A stretch of DNA of 64,000 bases from Paraburkholderia caribensis (GTDB lineage: Bacteria > Pseudomonadota > Gammaproteobacteria > Burkholderiales > Burkholderiaceae): positions 1,116,001 to 1,180,000 of the forward strand of contig NZ_CP026103.1 in assembly GCF_002902945.1 (NCBI RefSeq), in the 5' to 3' direction. Under the pieces are notes generated by a model, which was given only the letters and a program-made list of their open reading frames with translations, did not search any database and was not told the DNA's origin. Below, piece after piece: positions 17,956-26,885 of this stretch. Within the stretch, counting starts at the first letter, position 1; each line of letters starts with the position of its first letter. A program made the position numbers and the translations under genes.

Positions 17956-18920
17956 GATGCTGTCTTCCTTCTGATTTTCTCTTTCGTGTTCACACCGCTG
18001 CTCTCGATATCGCCGTTCACGGCAACGCCGCGCTTCATTTCAATGATCGTCCGGTGAAACTCCTGCGCGGCAGGCGTGAGCGGCCGTCCGCGCCGCGTGA
18101 CGATGCCGACGCGCCTTTTCACCACGGGATCGACCAGCGGCACACTGGTCAGGATGGGATGCTCGCGCCCGGGCATGGCCATCGAAGGCACGGCCGCGAC
18201 GCCGAGCCCCGCTTCGACCAGCCCAAGCATGGTCGTGACGTGGCGCGTCTCGCAGACGCTCGGCACGCGCGGGGCCACGGCGGAGAGCGCCTGATCGAGC
18301 AGCAGGCGGTTGCCGGAGGTCTTGTCGACGGAGACGTACTCGTGCTCGTAAAGCTCGTTCCAGCTCACACGCTTCTTGCGCGCGAGCGGATGGTCGCGAC
18401 GGCACGCGGCAACGAAGCGCTCCTGCAACAGGAGTTTGAACTCGACCTCCGATTCCTGGCTGCCCATGAAGCTCACGCCAAAATCGGCTTCGCCGCTGAT
18501 GACGGCGCCAAGCACCTCGTTCGCGCTCGAATCCAGCAGCTTGACCCGGATGCGTGGAAAACGGCTGTGATAACTCGCGACAACGTTTGGCAGGAAATAG
18601 TAGGCCACCGACGGTACACAGGCGATCGTCACATGACCCAGGCGGCTCGACGAGACATCCCGGATGCCAAGCAGCGCGACGTCGAGATCGTCGAGCAGTT
18701 GCTCGGCGCTCGGGGCGAACACGCGCCCGACGGTGGTGAGCGTGACGCTGCGCGTGGTGCGCTCGAAGAGGCGCACGCCAAGCGCCGCCTCGAGCTTGTC
18801 GATGCGGCGGCTCAAGGCCGGCTGGGAAATGTTGACCGCGTCGGCGGCCTTGCGGAAGCTTCCCAGTTCCACAACGGCTCGAAACGCCTGCAAGTCATTC
18901 AGGTCGAAGTTGACGGCCAC
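17952..18920 (-). CDS. LysR-family regulator in operon with dctA-like gene
   Basis: A 322-residue LysR protein. The winged HTH (about 8-68) reads DLQAFRAVVELGSFRKAADAV then RLFERTTRSVTLTTVGR, and the effector domain follows to about residue 295. It lies upstream of, and overlaps by 4 nt, the DctA-like transporter gene, so regulator and transporter are co-transcribed, probably with autoregulation. By position it is the likely controller of this organic-acid uptake locus, perhaps including the convergent symporter and binding-protein genes. The inducer is unknown. Confidence 0.85.
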   Translation of the reverse strand: MAVNFDLNDLQAFRAVVELGSFRKAADAVNISQPALSRRIDKLEAALGVRLFERTTRSVTLTTVGRVFAPSAEQLLDDLDVALLGIRDVSSSRLGHVTIACVPSVAYYFLPNVVASYHSRFPRIRVKLLDSSANEVLGAVISGEADFGVSFMGSQESEVEFKLLLQERFVAACRRDHPLARKKRVSWNELYEHEYVSVDKTSGNRLLLDQALSAVAPRVPSVCETRHVTTMLGLVEAGLGVAAVPSMAMPGREHPILTSVPLVDPVVKRRVGIVTRRGRPLTPAAQEFHRTIIEMKRGVAVNGDIESSGVNTKEKIRRKTAS

Positions 18921-19444
18921 GCCCCTCTCCGCATTGTCGGTGTTGATATGTTGCGTGAATCCAGACGAGGTCGACCGACATTGTGCGTGTGCCGCGTCAG
19001 ATTCCGGAACTGCCGCAGTTGAGCAGCGCTGGGCTCATATCAAGGCTGATCATGCGCGCATCGCGTCGAATGGACGGCAGTCTGTGAAGGTTCTCGAACC
19101 CGGATTTTACACAGCCTGCTCCTCGCCAGTCCGGCGTTTCCCGAAAAGACCTGCGTTCGATGGAAAGCGCTGCAGCTTGCTCGTATGCAACCCGTCAAAT
19201 CATTTCGCTATGCCGAGCGATCTGTTGAGAAACGGGCGCCCCCCGACACGGTCTTCCGCGATGTGCGCCAAAAAAAGCCCGCCCTCTCATCGAGACGGGC
19301 GGGCTTTGAGCGCCTGATTCATCGCGACAGACAGCATTGTCACTCGCCGCGCGATTGCAGATGGATGGAGCGGGGCGAACAGGCCATTCGATTCAGCCCC
19401 GCCGTTGCGGTGATTGCGGGCGCAGTCGCCGCAGGCAGCTTACG
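18921..19444. other. Gap holding an intrinsic terminator
   Basis: 524 bp without a supported gene. It contains the strong stem-loop at 19270-19307 (listed separately). The part next to 18920 is presumably the promoter of the LysR-dctA operon. Short open frames here show no ribosome site or domain. Confidence 0.4.
19270..19307 (-). terminator. Rho-independent terminator
   Basis: Perfect 9-bp stem AGCCCGCCC/GGGCGGGCT with a 12-nt loop. Read leftward it is followed by seven T residues (A-run at 19270-19276), so it mainly terminates minus-strand transcription, here that of the small gene at 19445-19624. Confidence 0.75.
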
Positions 19445-19624
19445 CTAGCGGCCCCGCGCATCTCTGTGGCGACGACGACCTATCGTCTCCCAGAGCTTTT
19501 TGGCCTGCGCCGGTGAAAACCGCGTGTGCTCATCTCGTTGCGCTTGAGATTCACCGTGGGCTGCGTCGTCAGGGGCGCCTGTCACTGGGCGCCGCCTGAA
19601 GATATCAGAGAACTTTCGGGCCAT
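19445..19624 (-). CDS. Small basic hypothetical protein (59 aa)
   Basis: A short frame starting at the ATG at 19624 with a strong GGAGG ribosome site six bases upstream, and followed about 140 bp downstream by an intrinsic terminator in the correct orientation. These two signals are why it is called. The product is very polar and basic, beginning MARKFSDIFRRRP and ending in an Arg/His-rich tail, with no signal peptide or membrane segment. I do not recognise it; a nucleic-acid-binding role is only a guess from its charge. Confidence 0.55.
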   Translation of the reverse strand: MARKFSDIFRRRPVTGAPDDAAHGESQAQRDEHTRFSPAQAKKLWETIGRRRHRDARGR

Positions 19625-19974
19625 AGCAACCTCCGACACGGCAGTTTCGCCGTATTAACAGTGTACGCCGTTCGCCGCGCCCCGGAACGGCCCGTCGCGG
19701 CATCGCGGAAGCGACCGCAAGCTTCGATATCCAGCGCGAACCCGCCAAACGCTACAGACCGCCAGACATCTCGCCCGGCGCACCTTCAACGGCGTTCGGT
19801 AACCGGCCCTTCGGCCGCCACATGCCCGACCGCACCGGCGGGGCCTTCGACGCCGGATCCGCACCTCCACGAAGCGACTACACTTGAATGAACCATCGTT
19901 GAAAAACGGGCAGGCACGTAAGCAGATCGATGGCGCCGGCGTGCGCAGCTGTCCGTCCTCTCGTGGAGACGATC
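19625..19974. other. Divergent gap between small gene and CBS gene
   Basis: 350 bp with no supported gene. It presumably holds the divergent promoters of the 59-aa protein and the CBS-pair protein. A GTGGAGACG ribosome site precedes the latter. Confidence 0.35.
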
Positions 19975-20442
19975 ATGAAAAAGGAGAGAAAGAGCGCCCG
20001 GCAAATTCTGTCCGAGAACCCCCGGAACGTGATTTCGGTCGGCCCCACGGACGCCGTGCTAACGGCGCTGCGTCTGATGGCCGACGAGGATGTCACCACG
20101 GTGCTGGTGTTGCAGGGCAGCAATCTTGTCGGCATCCTGTCGCAGCGCGACTACGCGCGCAAGGTCGAACTGGCCGGCCGCAGTGCCGCCGGGACCCAAG
20201 TGGGCGACATCATGACGACCCAGGTGTTTTACGTCACGCCCGAGCACACGTGCGAACAGTGCCTCGCGTTGATGCATATCCGGCGGATACGGCATCTGCC
20301 CGTGATCGATTCCGGACGGGTTATCGGCGTGCTGTCCAACAGCGACGTGCTAGAGGAGCTGATCCAGGAAGACGAGCATTTCATCAACCTTCTCGAACAT
20401 GACATGCTCTATCTTTCCGTCGATACGGGCGGTGCCTACTAG
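19975..20442 (+). CDS. CBS-domain-pair (Bateman module) protein
   Basis: A 155-residue protein made almost entirely of two CBS domains: residues about 8-65 (ISVGPTDAVLTALRLMADED, then VGILSQRDYARK) and about 75-135 (MTTQVFYVTPEHTCEQCLALM, then HLPVIDSGRVIGVLSNSDVL). Bateman modules bind adenosyl ligands such as AMP, ATP or NAD(P)H and regulate partner proteins. Stand-alone versions of this kind are common in Burkholderia and Paraburkholderia; their targets are largely unknown. No effector domain is fused and the neighbours give no hint of a partner. Confidence 0.85.
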   Translation: MKKERKSARQILSENPRNVISVGPTDAVLTALRLMADEDVTTVLVLQGSNLVGILSQRDYARKVELAGRSAAGTQVGDIMTTQVFYVTPEHTCEQCLALMHIRRIRHLPVIDSGRVIGVLSNSDVLEELIQEDEHFINLLEHDMLYLSVDTGGAY

Positions 20443-20462
20443 GCTTCACGCGCGGCCGCCCC

Positions 20463-21521
20463 TCAGGTCACACGGCAAGACGCGTCCTTACCCGCAGCAG
20501 GCGCATTGACGGCACGCTTGACCTTGATCAGGCGCCCGATCGCGCGATGCAACGGCTTGTCGATGTAGCGATAGACCACGCAACCCACCGCCGAAGCCAC
20601 CACGATCGCAAGGATCACCCCTGTTGGCGAGCGCACATCGAAACCATGCACGACTTTGGGGACCAGCTTGCGCATTGCCTCGATGACGAACGGGTGGCTG
20701 AGGTAGGTCGCATAGCTCGCATCGCCGAGATACAGCAATCCGCGTGTGAAGGCGCTGTCCACCACGCGCCCTTCGAGACTCAGCGTGCTCAGCAGCAGCA
20801 GACAGGTCGGCACGCCATTTCCCAGAAGCGGGGAGATGTCCGGCCATACCCGTTCGATACAGGTCATCAGCGCATACATCGCGACGGCTCCCGTCGCGGC
20901 CAGCGCGACGGGAATGCGCACCCCTTTCCTCCATACGAACCACACGGCGATACCCAACGGGAATTCGAGCAACCGGTCATAGGCGAGGAATTCGACGATC
21001 GGCCGGCTCGAATGGGCGAGGCTTGCGATCAGGAACAGCGTGGCGAGCATCAGCGTGATCGCCGCGAATATCAACGGGACATGCCGCCGGAACCGCCACA
21101 GCGCAAGCGCCGACGTCGCGTAGAAGAGCATCTCGTAGTTCAGCGTCCAGCCGACGAACAGCATCGGAAACATATGGCCGCTCTCTTTCCTGTATGGAAT
21201 GAAGAAAAGCGATTTCAGCAGACCAGGGATGTTGGCGGTCGTCGAATTGAACAGATCGGGTCTAAGCAGCGCGCCAAAGAACACCAGCAACGTCGCGAGC
21301 CAATAGAGCGGCACGATCCGCACCAAGCGGCTTGTGACGAAGTCACGCACGCTGTGCGTGCCCGCTTCGAGCGCGAGTGCGATCACAAAGCCGCTTAGTA
21401 CGAAGAATACGTCGACGCGAAATTCGCCGAACATCCGCCCGTCCTGTATCAGGACGTGGTGCACGACGACAGTCGTCGCTGTGACTGCGCGAAGGATTCT
21501 TATTGAATTCAGCCTGCGCAT
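20463..21521 (-). CDS. Membrane acyltransferase 3 family protein (OafA/NodX-like)
   Basis: A 352-residue integral membrane acyltransferase with about ten transmembrane helices. It starts with the family signature NSIRILRAVTATTVVVHH and continues with FRVDVFFVLSGFVIALAL and an Arg-rich RLVRIVPLYWLATLLVFF. His22 or His23 would be the catalytic His of the family. Members transfer acetyl, succinyl or similar groups to surface polysaccharides or lipids. The tail after the last helix is short and basic. It stands alone and convergent with the CBS gene, so the acceptor glycan is unknown. Confidence 0.83.
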   Translation of the reverse strand: MRRLNSIRILRAVTATTVVVHHVLIQDGRMFGEFRVDVFFVLSGFVIALALEAGTHSVRDFVTSRLVRIVPLYWLATLLVFFGALLRPDLFNSTTANIPGLLKSLFFIPYRKESGHMFPMLFVGWTLNYEMLFYATSALALWRFRRHVPLIFAAITLMLATLFLIASLAHSSRPIVEFLAYDRLLEFPLGIAVWFVWRKGVRIPVALAATGAVAMYALMTCIERVWPDISPLLGNGVPTCLLLLSTLSLEGRVVDSAFTRGLLYLGDASYATYLSHPFVIEAMRKLVPKVVHGFDVRSPTGVILAIVVASAVGCVVYRYIDKPLHRAIGRLIKVKRAVNAPAAGKDASCRVT

Positions 21522-22071
21522 CGCTCACCCGTTGATGAGTAAACCGTACCTGGCTGTGCTCCAGCCCTGAGAAGGCCGAGATACGGTCGCGGCGGTCACA
21601 GGATCGCCGTGGGTATCGTGCCTTTTACCAGTATTCCTGACTAAATCTTTCATCGCCGCCGCTGCGTCGACCCGTGTGAGACACACCCGTTCGCACCGGG
21701 CACTCATGCGATCCGGAGCACGATGGTTTCATCGCTTGAACTGGAGTTTGTAATGACAGACGGCGGTATTCCAACCGAAGCGTCGAATTCTGTCTTGCGA
21801 TCGCGGTAGTCACGACCCGATCATAGAGCGTATCGAGGCCGGATCAGCGCGAGGTCCCACACATATAGCGGCAAACGGGTCGTAAAAAATGGCGCGCGAA
21901 CGTCCACTCCCAGCGATGGTAATGTTTGCCCAAAGGCGCTACTGTTAGGCGGCGCACAGAAGGTGGACAGGAAACGCAAAGATTACCGGATGCCGACGCT
22001 CGCACACAGATAGGTTCACGCGCAACCAATGACGTTGCGCCCCACACTCCAATCCAGGGAGCACGCCCGAC
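21522..22071. other. Gene-free gap upstream of NDH-2-like gene
   Basis: 550 bp between divergent genes. A 28-codon open frame (21723-21809) with a weak ribosome site was considered and not called. A CCAGGGAG ribosome site at the right end belongs to the flavoprotein gene at 22072. Confidence 0.4.
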
Positions 22072-23316
22072 ATGGAAACGGACACGAAGCGGATCGTAGT
22101 GATCGGCGCCGGCTTTGCCGGACTGTGGAGCGCGCTCGGCGCGGCGCGCAAGCTCGACGAGCTGCGCGTCCCCGCGGATCAGGTCGAAGTCGTCGTGATC
22201 AACAGCACGCCGTGTCACAGCATTCGCGTGCGCAACTACGAGCAGCCGCTCGACGCCACGCTCGTGCCGCTGGCCGACGTGCTCGATCCGGCGGGCGTGC
22301 GGCGGCTTCAGGGCATGGTCCGCTCGATCGATCTGCCCGATCGTCGCGTCGGCTTCGAATCCGGCGATTCATCTACTCAATGGATCAGCTACGACCGCCT
22401 GATCCTCGCAGCGGGAAGCGAGTTGGCGCGCCCGGCCATTCCCGGGCTGCGCGAGTTCACCTTCGACGTCGATACCTTCGACGGCGCCGCGAAGCTGCAT
22501 GCACATCTGCTTGCCTTGCCGGAACGTCCCGAGGCGCCGGGACGCTATACGGTGGTTGTCGTGGGTGCAGGCCTGACGGGCGTCGAACTCGCCGCCGAAT
22601 TACCCGCGCGTCTGCGCGGCATTGCAGGCGGCAACGCGAGCGCCGAGGTGCGCGTGATTCTCGCCGACCGCTCCGCGAAGATCGGCCAGGCGATGGGCGG
22701 CGCGCAGCCGGTGATCGAAGAAGCGCTGCGCGCGCAAGGCGTCGAGCTTCGGCCGGGCGTGTCGCTCGAATCCGTCACACGCGACGGCATTCAACTGACA
22801 AACAGCGAACCCATCGACGCCGCAACGGTAGTCTGGTGCGGCGGCATGCGCGCCAGTCCGCTGACGGCGCAATTCCCCGTCACACCCGATGCATTCGGAC
22901 GCGTGCCCGTCGATGCCTTCCTGCGCGTCGACAGCGTACCCGGCGTTTTCGCAGCGGGCGATTGCGCGCGCATCCTGATCGACGGCGAGCGGCCATCCGT
23001 GATGTCCTGCCAGCACAGCCGCCCGATGGGGCGCCATGCGGGCCACAACGCCGTCTGCGACCTGCTGGGCCTCGCGATGCTGCCGCTTTGCATCGACTGG
23101 TACACGACCATTCTCGATCTCGGTCCGTGGGGCGCCGTCTACACGGAAGGCTGGGAACGCCGCCTCGCGTCGCAAGGGGCTGCCGCGAAGCAGACCAAGC
23201 GCACGATCAACTGCGAGCGTATCTATCCGCCCAGCACGAAGTGCCGCGAAGACATCCTGCAAGCGGCAGCGCCCGTCGTGCAGGCGCCGCCCTACACGGT
23301 CCGCGACGCGGACTGA
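22072..23316 (+). CDS. FAD-dependent NAD(P)H oxidoreductase, NDH-2-like
   Basis: A 414-residue flavoprotein. The N-terminal FAD-binding Rossmann motif is IVVIGAGFAGLWSALGAA, the central NAD(P)H motif is VVVVGAGLTGVELAAELP, and the closing FAD contact is VPGVFAAGDCARI. Length and motif spacing fit type II NADH dehydrogenases and related pyridine nucleotide-disulphide oxidoreductases that pass electrons to quinone; no redox-active CxxxxC is present. No C-terminal membrane helix stands out. The gene is monocistronic and its stop lies 8 bp from the convergent sctC stop, so it is not part of the T3SS operons. Confidence 0.82.
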   Translation: METDTKRIVVIGAGFAGLWSALGAARKLDELRVPADQVEVVVINSTPCHSIRVRNYEQPLDATLVPLADVLDPAGVRRLQGMVRSIDLPDRRVGFESGDSSTQWISYDRLILAAGSELARPAIPGLREFTFDVDTFDGAAKLHAHLLALPERPEAPGRYTVVVVGAGLTGVELAAELPARLRGIAGGNASAEVRVILADRSAKIGQAMGGAQPVIEEALRAQGVELRPGVSLESVTRDGIQLTNSEPIDAATVVWCGGMRASPLTAQFPVTPDAFGRVPVDAFLRVDSVPGVFAAGDCARILIDGERPSVMSCQHSRPMGRHAGHNAVCDLLGLAMLPLCIDWYTTILDLGPWGAVYTEGWERRLASQGAAAKQTKRTINCERIYPPSTKCREDILQAAAPVVQAPPYTVRDAD

Positions 23317-23324
23317 AGCCGCGC

Positions 23325-25124
23325 TCAGAATTCGATCACGCGCGGCGTCAGCAACACGAGCCGTTCCATGTGGCTGCTCTGATGCGTGCGCGAGCGAAAC
23401 AGCGCGCCGAGCACGGGAATCTTCGACAGCACGGGCACACCCGTATTCAGAGTCGAGTCGTTGTCGATCCGGTAACCGGCGATCAGCAGACTCTGCCCTT
23501 CGCCGACCACGGCCTCGGTATCGATCTCGCTGGTGCGGATCTCGGGAATGTCTTTCACGCTGTTGCCCGTCGGCTGGCCGTCTTCGACGTGCACCTGCAG
23601 CTTGATCTGCTGCACGCCGTTCGTATCGACCACCATCGGCAGCACGCGCAGCGTATTGCCGACCTGCACGCTGAACAGATTGCTCGACGTGAAACCCGAG
23701 ACGGGAATGAAGAACTGCGTCTTGTTGTTCATCACGGCTTCGACGTTGTCGAGCGTCGCCACTTTCGGGCTCGCGTCGATGTGCGCGAGATTGGTCTGCT
23801 CCAGCGCATCGATACGCGTCAGCAGATAGCGGCTCGCGTCGCCGATCACAGCCGTGAGCGAGCCGCCCGTCGGCGTCGCCGTGGCGACGAGATTGCCCGC
23901 CGTATCGAGCGACGAGAAAGTCGGGCTCACCGTGCCGTTGAAGTTGTTCGCGTTGGCGCTGCCGCTGCCCGTCTGGAAATCGACGTGGCTCGAATGCGCA
24001 TGCCAGTCGACGCCCAGTTGCTTCAACGCGCCGTCGTCGATCTCGATGATGTGCGCTTCGATCTCGACCATCCTGCGCTTCACGTCGAGCCGGTCGATCA
24101 GCTGCTGGTACTGGCCGACGCGATCGGGCAGATCGCGGATCAGCACCGAATTGGTCCGCGCGTCGGCCTGGATGACGGGCAGCGAGCCCGCGCCGTCCGG
24201 CACGGCCGCCGTCGCCGCGCGGCCCGCGCTCTGCGGCCCGCTGCCCGATGCGCCGCCCTGCGTGCCACCCACGCCGCCCGCGCCTGGCATCGCAACGGGC
24301 CCGCCGCCCGCCGCCGTCACGCCTGCGAACACATCGGGCAGCGGCGGATTCACGCCGCCGTTGTTGTACGGCGAGCCGCCGTTGGTGCCGCCCTGCACGT
24401 CCGCATACGGGCTGACCTGTTGCAGGTTCGCGGTGCCGTCGGCGGATGCGCGCGAGGTGCCCTGCTGATCGCTGTCGCGCTCCGGGTGATAGAGACTCGC
24501 GAGCACATGCGCGACGCCAGGCACGACCTGGGTCTTGCCGTTCACGGTGATCGTGTGGTCGGCCGCCCAGCCGTAGCGCAGCGGAAACGCGCGCACTTCG
24601 CTGCCCGTGCGGCGGTTCGCGTTCTGGTCGAGCCGCGCGGCCACTTCGTCGACGAGCTGGATCAGCCGGTGCGGCCCGGTGATCAGCGCAACGCCCTGCT
24701 CCGGGTCGTAGACGATCGGGAAGCGGTCGGTGTCGAGCCCGATCTGTTTAAGCGTCGAGCGCAGGCTCTGCGTGCCCGCGAAGTCGAGCTTGATGACCTT
24801 GGTGGTCACGTCGTCGGCGGTGCTGATGGACAGCACGCTGCCGTCGTAAAACCACACGAAGCCGAACGTCGCCGCCATCGTGTCGATGAACTTGCGCGGC
24901 GGCAGATCGAAGCGCCCCGACACGGTGCCCTGCACGTTCGGCGCGATCGTCGCGATAATGCCCTGGCTAGCCGCGAAGTCGCGCAGCACGTCTTTGAGAT
25001 CGCGGCTTTCCACGGATATATGCACTTCGCCGGGCCGCCACGTGATCGGCGCGGCGTGGCCCGCGTTCAGGCCCATCAGCAACAGGGCAGCCGCGATCGC
25101 GCGGTGACGGAATGTGAGTTTCAT
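23325..25124 (-). CDS. sctC: T3SS outer-membrane secretin SctC (HrcC)
   Basis: A 599-residue secretin that forms the outer-membrane ring. It has a signal peptide (residues 1-24, ending NAGHA), N0/N1 domains (about 30-180) starting at ISVESRDLKDVLRDFAASQG, and a Gly/Pro/Ala-rich low-complexity stretch (about 240-305) inserted before the last N domain. The C-terminal secretin barrel (about 400-599) contains the hallmark VPVLSKIPVLGALF. The gene lies 51 bp downstream of hrpB in the same direction and may be co-transcribed with it; no hrpII/PIP box was found directly upstream. The long Gly-rich insert is unusual in amount. Confidence 0.93.
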   Translation of the reverse strand: MKLTFRHRAIAAALLLMGLNAGHAAPITWRPGEVHISVESRDLKDVLRDFAASQGIIATIAPNVQGTVSGRFDLPPRKFIDTMAATFGFVWFYDGSVLSISTADDVTTKVIKLDFAGTQSLRSTLKQIGLDTDRFPIVYDPEQGVALITGPHRLIQLVDEVAARLDQNANRRTGSEVRAFPLRYGWAADHTITVNGKTQVVPGVAHVLASLYHPERDSDQQGTSRASADGTANLQQVSPYADVQGGTNGGSPYNNGGVNPPLPDVFAGVTAAGGGPVAMPGAGGVGGTQGGASGSGPQSAGRAATAAVPDGAGSLPVIQADARTNSVLIRDLPDRVGQYQQLIDRLDVKRRMVEIEAHIIEIDDGALKQLGVDWHAHSSHVDFQTGSGSANANNFNGTVSPTFSSLDTAGNLVATATPTGGSLTAVIGDASRYLLTRIDALEQTNLAHIDASPKVATLDNVEAVMNNKTQFFIPVSGFTSSNLFSVQVGNTLRVLPMVVDTNGVQQIKLQVHVEDGQPTGNSVKDIPEIRTSEIDTEAVVGEGQSLLIAGYRIDNDSTLNTGVPVLSKIPVLGALFRSRTHQSSHMERLVLLTPRVIEF

Positions 25125-25175
25125 GTTCGACGCTCGGTATAGGTGTGGTTCTGGCGGAATGGTCTCGAAAGAATC

Positions 25176-26630
25176 TCAGCGGTTCAGCGTGTCCGAGGGC
25201 GATTCGTTGAATTCGCGACGGTAGCTGTTGACGAGCGTCGAGCGGTTGCTGACGCCCCACTTGACGGCTGTCGCGAGAATGCCTTGCTCGTGCGCGCTGT
25301 CGTCGGCTTCGAGTTCCGCGCGAATGCGCTCCATGCGCAGGCGGCGGATGATCTCGGTCGGCGTCGAGCCGAGGCTCGTCTTGAACGCGCTTTGCAATGC
25401 ACGGTCGGTCACGCCGACTTGCGCGGCGATCTCGCGGATCGACAGATCCTTGCGCTCCAGGTTGTCGAGCAGATACCGGTACGCGCGACGATAACGCGCA
25501 GGCAACCGCGTGCCGATATCGTCGAGCTGTTCCGGCGCGCGCGCGATGCGCTGCACGTAGCGCGCGAGCGCGCCCGCTTCGTCGCGGATGCAACTGACGG
25601 CGGCCAGCGCATAGCGCGTGTACAGCTCCAGCGACTCGCCGCTGCGCCCCTGCAAATGGCGCAGCTTCGCGAGGCAATACAGATACTCGAGTTGCCGGTG
25701 GCTCTGCGGCATGCGCACCTCGGCCGTCAGCAGCACGAGCACCGACTCGGCCAGCGACGACACGCCGCCCGCAAGACTCGCAAGCACGATCTCGATACGC
25801 ACCGCACTCTGATAGTTCTGGATGCCCTGCTTGCCCGCCCACTCCGCATGCGCGACGATCCGCTGCTGCGCCTCGCGCTCGCCGCCCGCCAGCCGCGCAA
25901 GCCCATCGAGAAACTCGACGCGGCCACGCAGCAACGGGTCTTCGATCGCGCCCGTCAGCAGGCGCAGCGCGGCGGGCCGCTGCGGCGCGACGCGCGGCGC
26001 GGCGTCGCCTGTCAGGCCCACTTGCCAGTAGATGTGATCGGACAGCGCCGCACGCGAGCGCAGCGTGCTCTGCGCTTCGACGTCGAAGCGCACGGTGCTC
26101 AACAGACGCTGCCAGCCGTCGGCATGATGAAACGCGCCGTTCGAGGCCGCTTCGTCGAGCAGGTCTTCGAGCGTATCGAGCACGGCATCGGCATCGCGCA
26201 GACGGCCCACGCTGAACAGCACGCCGAACGCGCCGAACAGCGCATCGAGCCGCAGCGCCGCGCTCGCCAGCGGATGATCGGCGATCTGCATGAAGCACGA
26301 CATCGCGGTGCCGTAGCGGTAACGGAACAGCGCCTGCCAGCCCGCGTTGCGGCACGACGCGAAGCGCATGCCGTCCTTGTCGTCGCGCATGCGCTTTTGC
26401 GCTTCGCGGTACGAGTCGTCGGCATCGACCTCCATGCCGAGCGACAGTTGCAGATCGCCCTGCAATTGCAGCAGCGCGGCAGGCGGCGCATCGTCGTGGC
26501 TATCGACGAGCCGCTGCACATTGGCCGCCGCGGCATGCACATGACCGTTGCGGATCAGATCGACGACGCTGGAAGGCACCGACGCTGCGTTGAGCATCGA
26601 CACATACGGGAAGTAGTAAGTAACGAGCAT
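25176..26630 (-). CDS. hrpB: AraC-type master regulator of hrp genes, HrpB
   Basis: A 484-residue regulator, the same size class as Ralstonia HrpB (477). A long N-terminal helical/TPR-like region (about 1-370) contains ALLQLQGDLQLSLGMEVDAD and a MEVDADDSY-type repeat. The C-terminal AraC DNA-binding domain (about 385-484) contains LSIREIAAQVGVTDRALQSAF and the second helix-turn-helix IRRLRMERIRAELEAD. HrpB proteins activate T3SS and effector operons through hrpII boxes (TTCG-N16-TTCG). Three perfect boxes of this kind lie upstream of T3SS operons in this window. The 255-bp region upstream of hrpB shows no such box, so another factor probably controls hrpB itself. Confidence 0.9.
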   Translation of the reverse strand: MLVTYYFPYVSMLNAASVPSSVVDLIRNGHVHAAAANVQRLVDSHDDAPPAALLQLQGDLQLSLGMEVDADDSYREAQKRMRDDKDGMRFASCRNAGWQALFRYRYGTAMSCFMQIADHPLASAALRLDALFGAFGVLFSVGRLRDADAVLDTLEDLLDEAASNGAFHHADGWQRLLSTVRFDVEAQSTLRSRAALSDHIYWQVGLTGDAAPRVAPQRPAALRLLTGAIEDPLLRGRVEFLDGLARLAGGEREAQQRIVAHAEWAGKQGIQNYQSAVRIEIVLASLAGGVSSLAESVLVLLTAEVRMPQSHRQLEYLYCLAKLRHLQGRSGESLELYTRYALAAVSCIRDEAGALARYVQRIARAPEQLDDIGTRLPARYRRAYRYLLDNLERKDLSIREIAAQVGVTDRALQSAFKTSLGSTPTEIIRRLRMERIRAELEADDSAHEQGILATAVKWGVSNRSTLVNSYRREFNESPSDTLNR

Positions 26631-26885
26631 GGCTGATTCCGTCGTGGAGCGCGCGCCGCCGTCGGGATGACGCCGCGCGAGCGCGTTGAAACGATTGCGA
26701 CGTTCTTGCTGATGAAGTCGCGGTGACGGAATGCACTGTAGCCAGGCAGAAATCTGAAAAGCTCAATAATCAGAGGAAACCGTTGAGGCTTGAGTAAAGT
26801 TGAGAATTGGCGCGCGCGGCAGACAAGAACCCTCAACAAAGCTCACTTCTTTTGTTGCGCGCGGGTCGCGCGCGGGCCGCCCACA

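Noticed and set aside
21723..21809. 28-codon open frame with a CGGAGC-like ribosome site
   Set aside because: Too short, no recognisable features and no terminator; coding cannot be distinguished from chance.
25125..25400. Search for a hrpII/PIP box upstream of sctC
   Set aside because: Only isolated CGAA (TTCG) half-sites were found, with no partner at the required distance.
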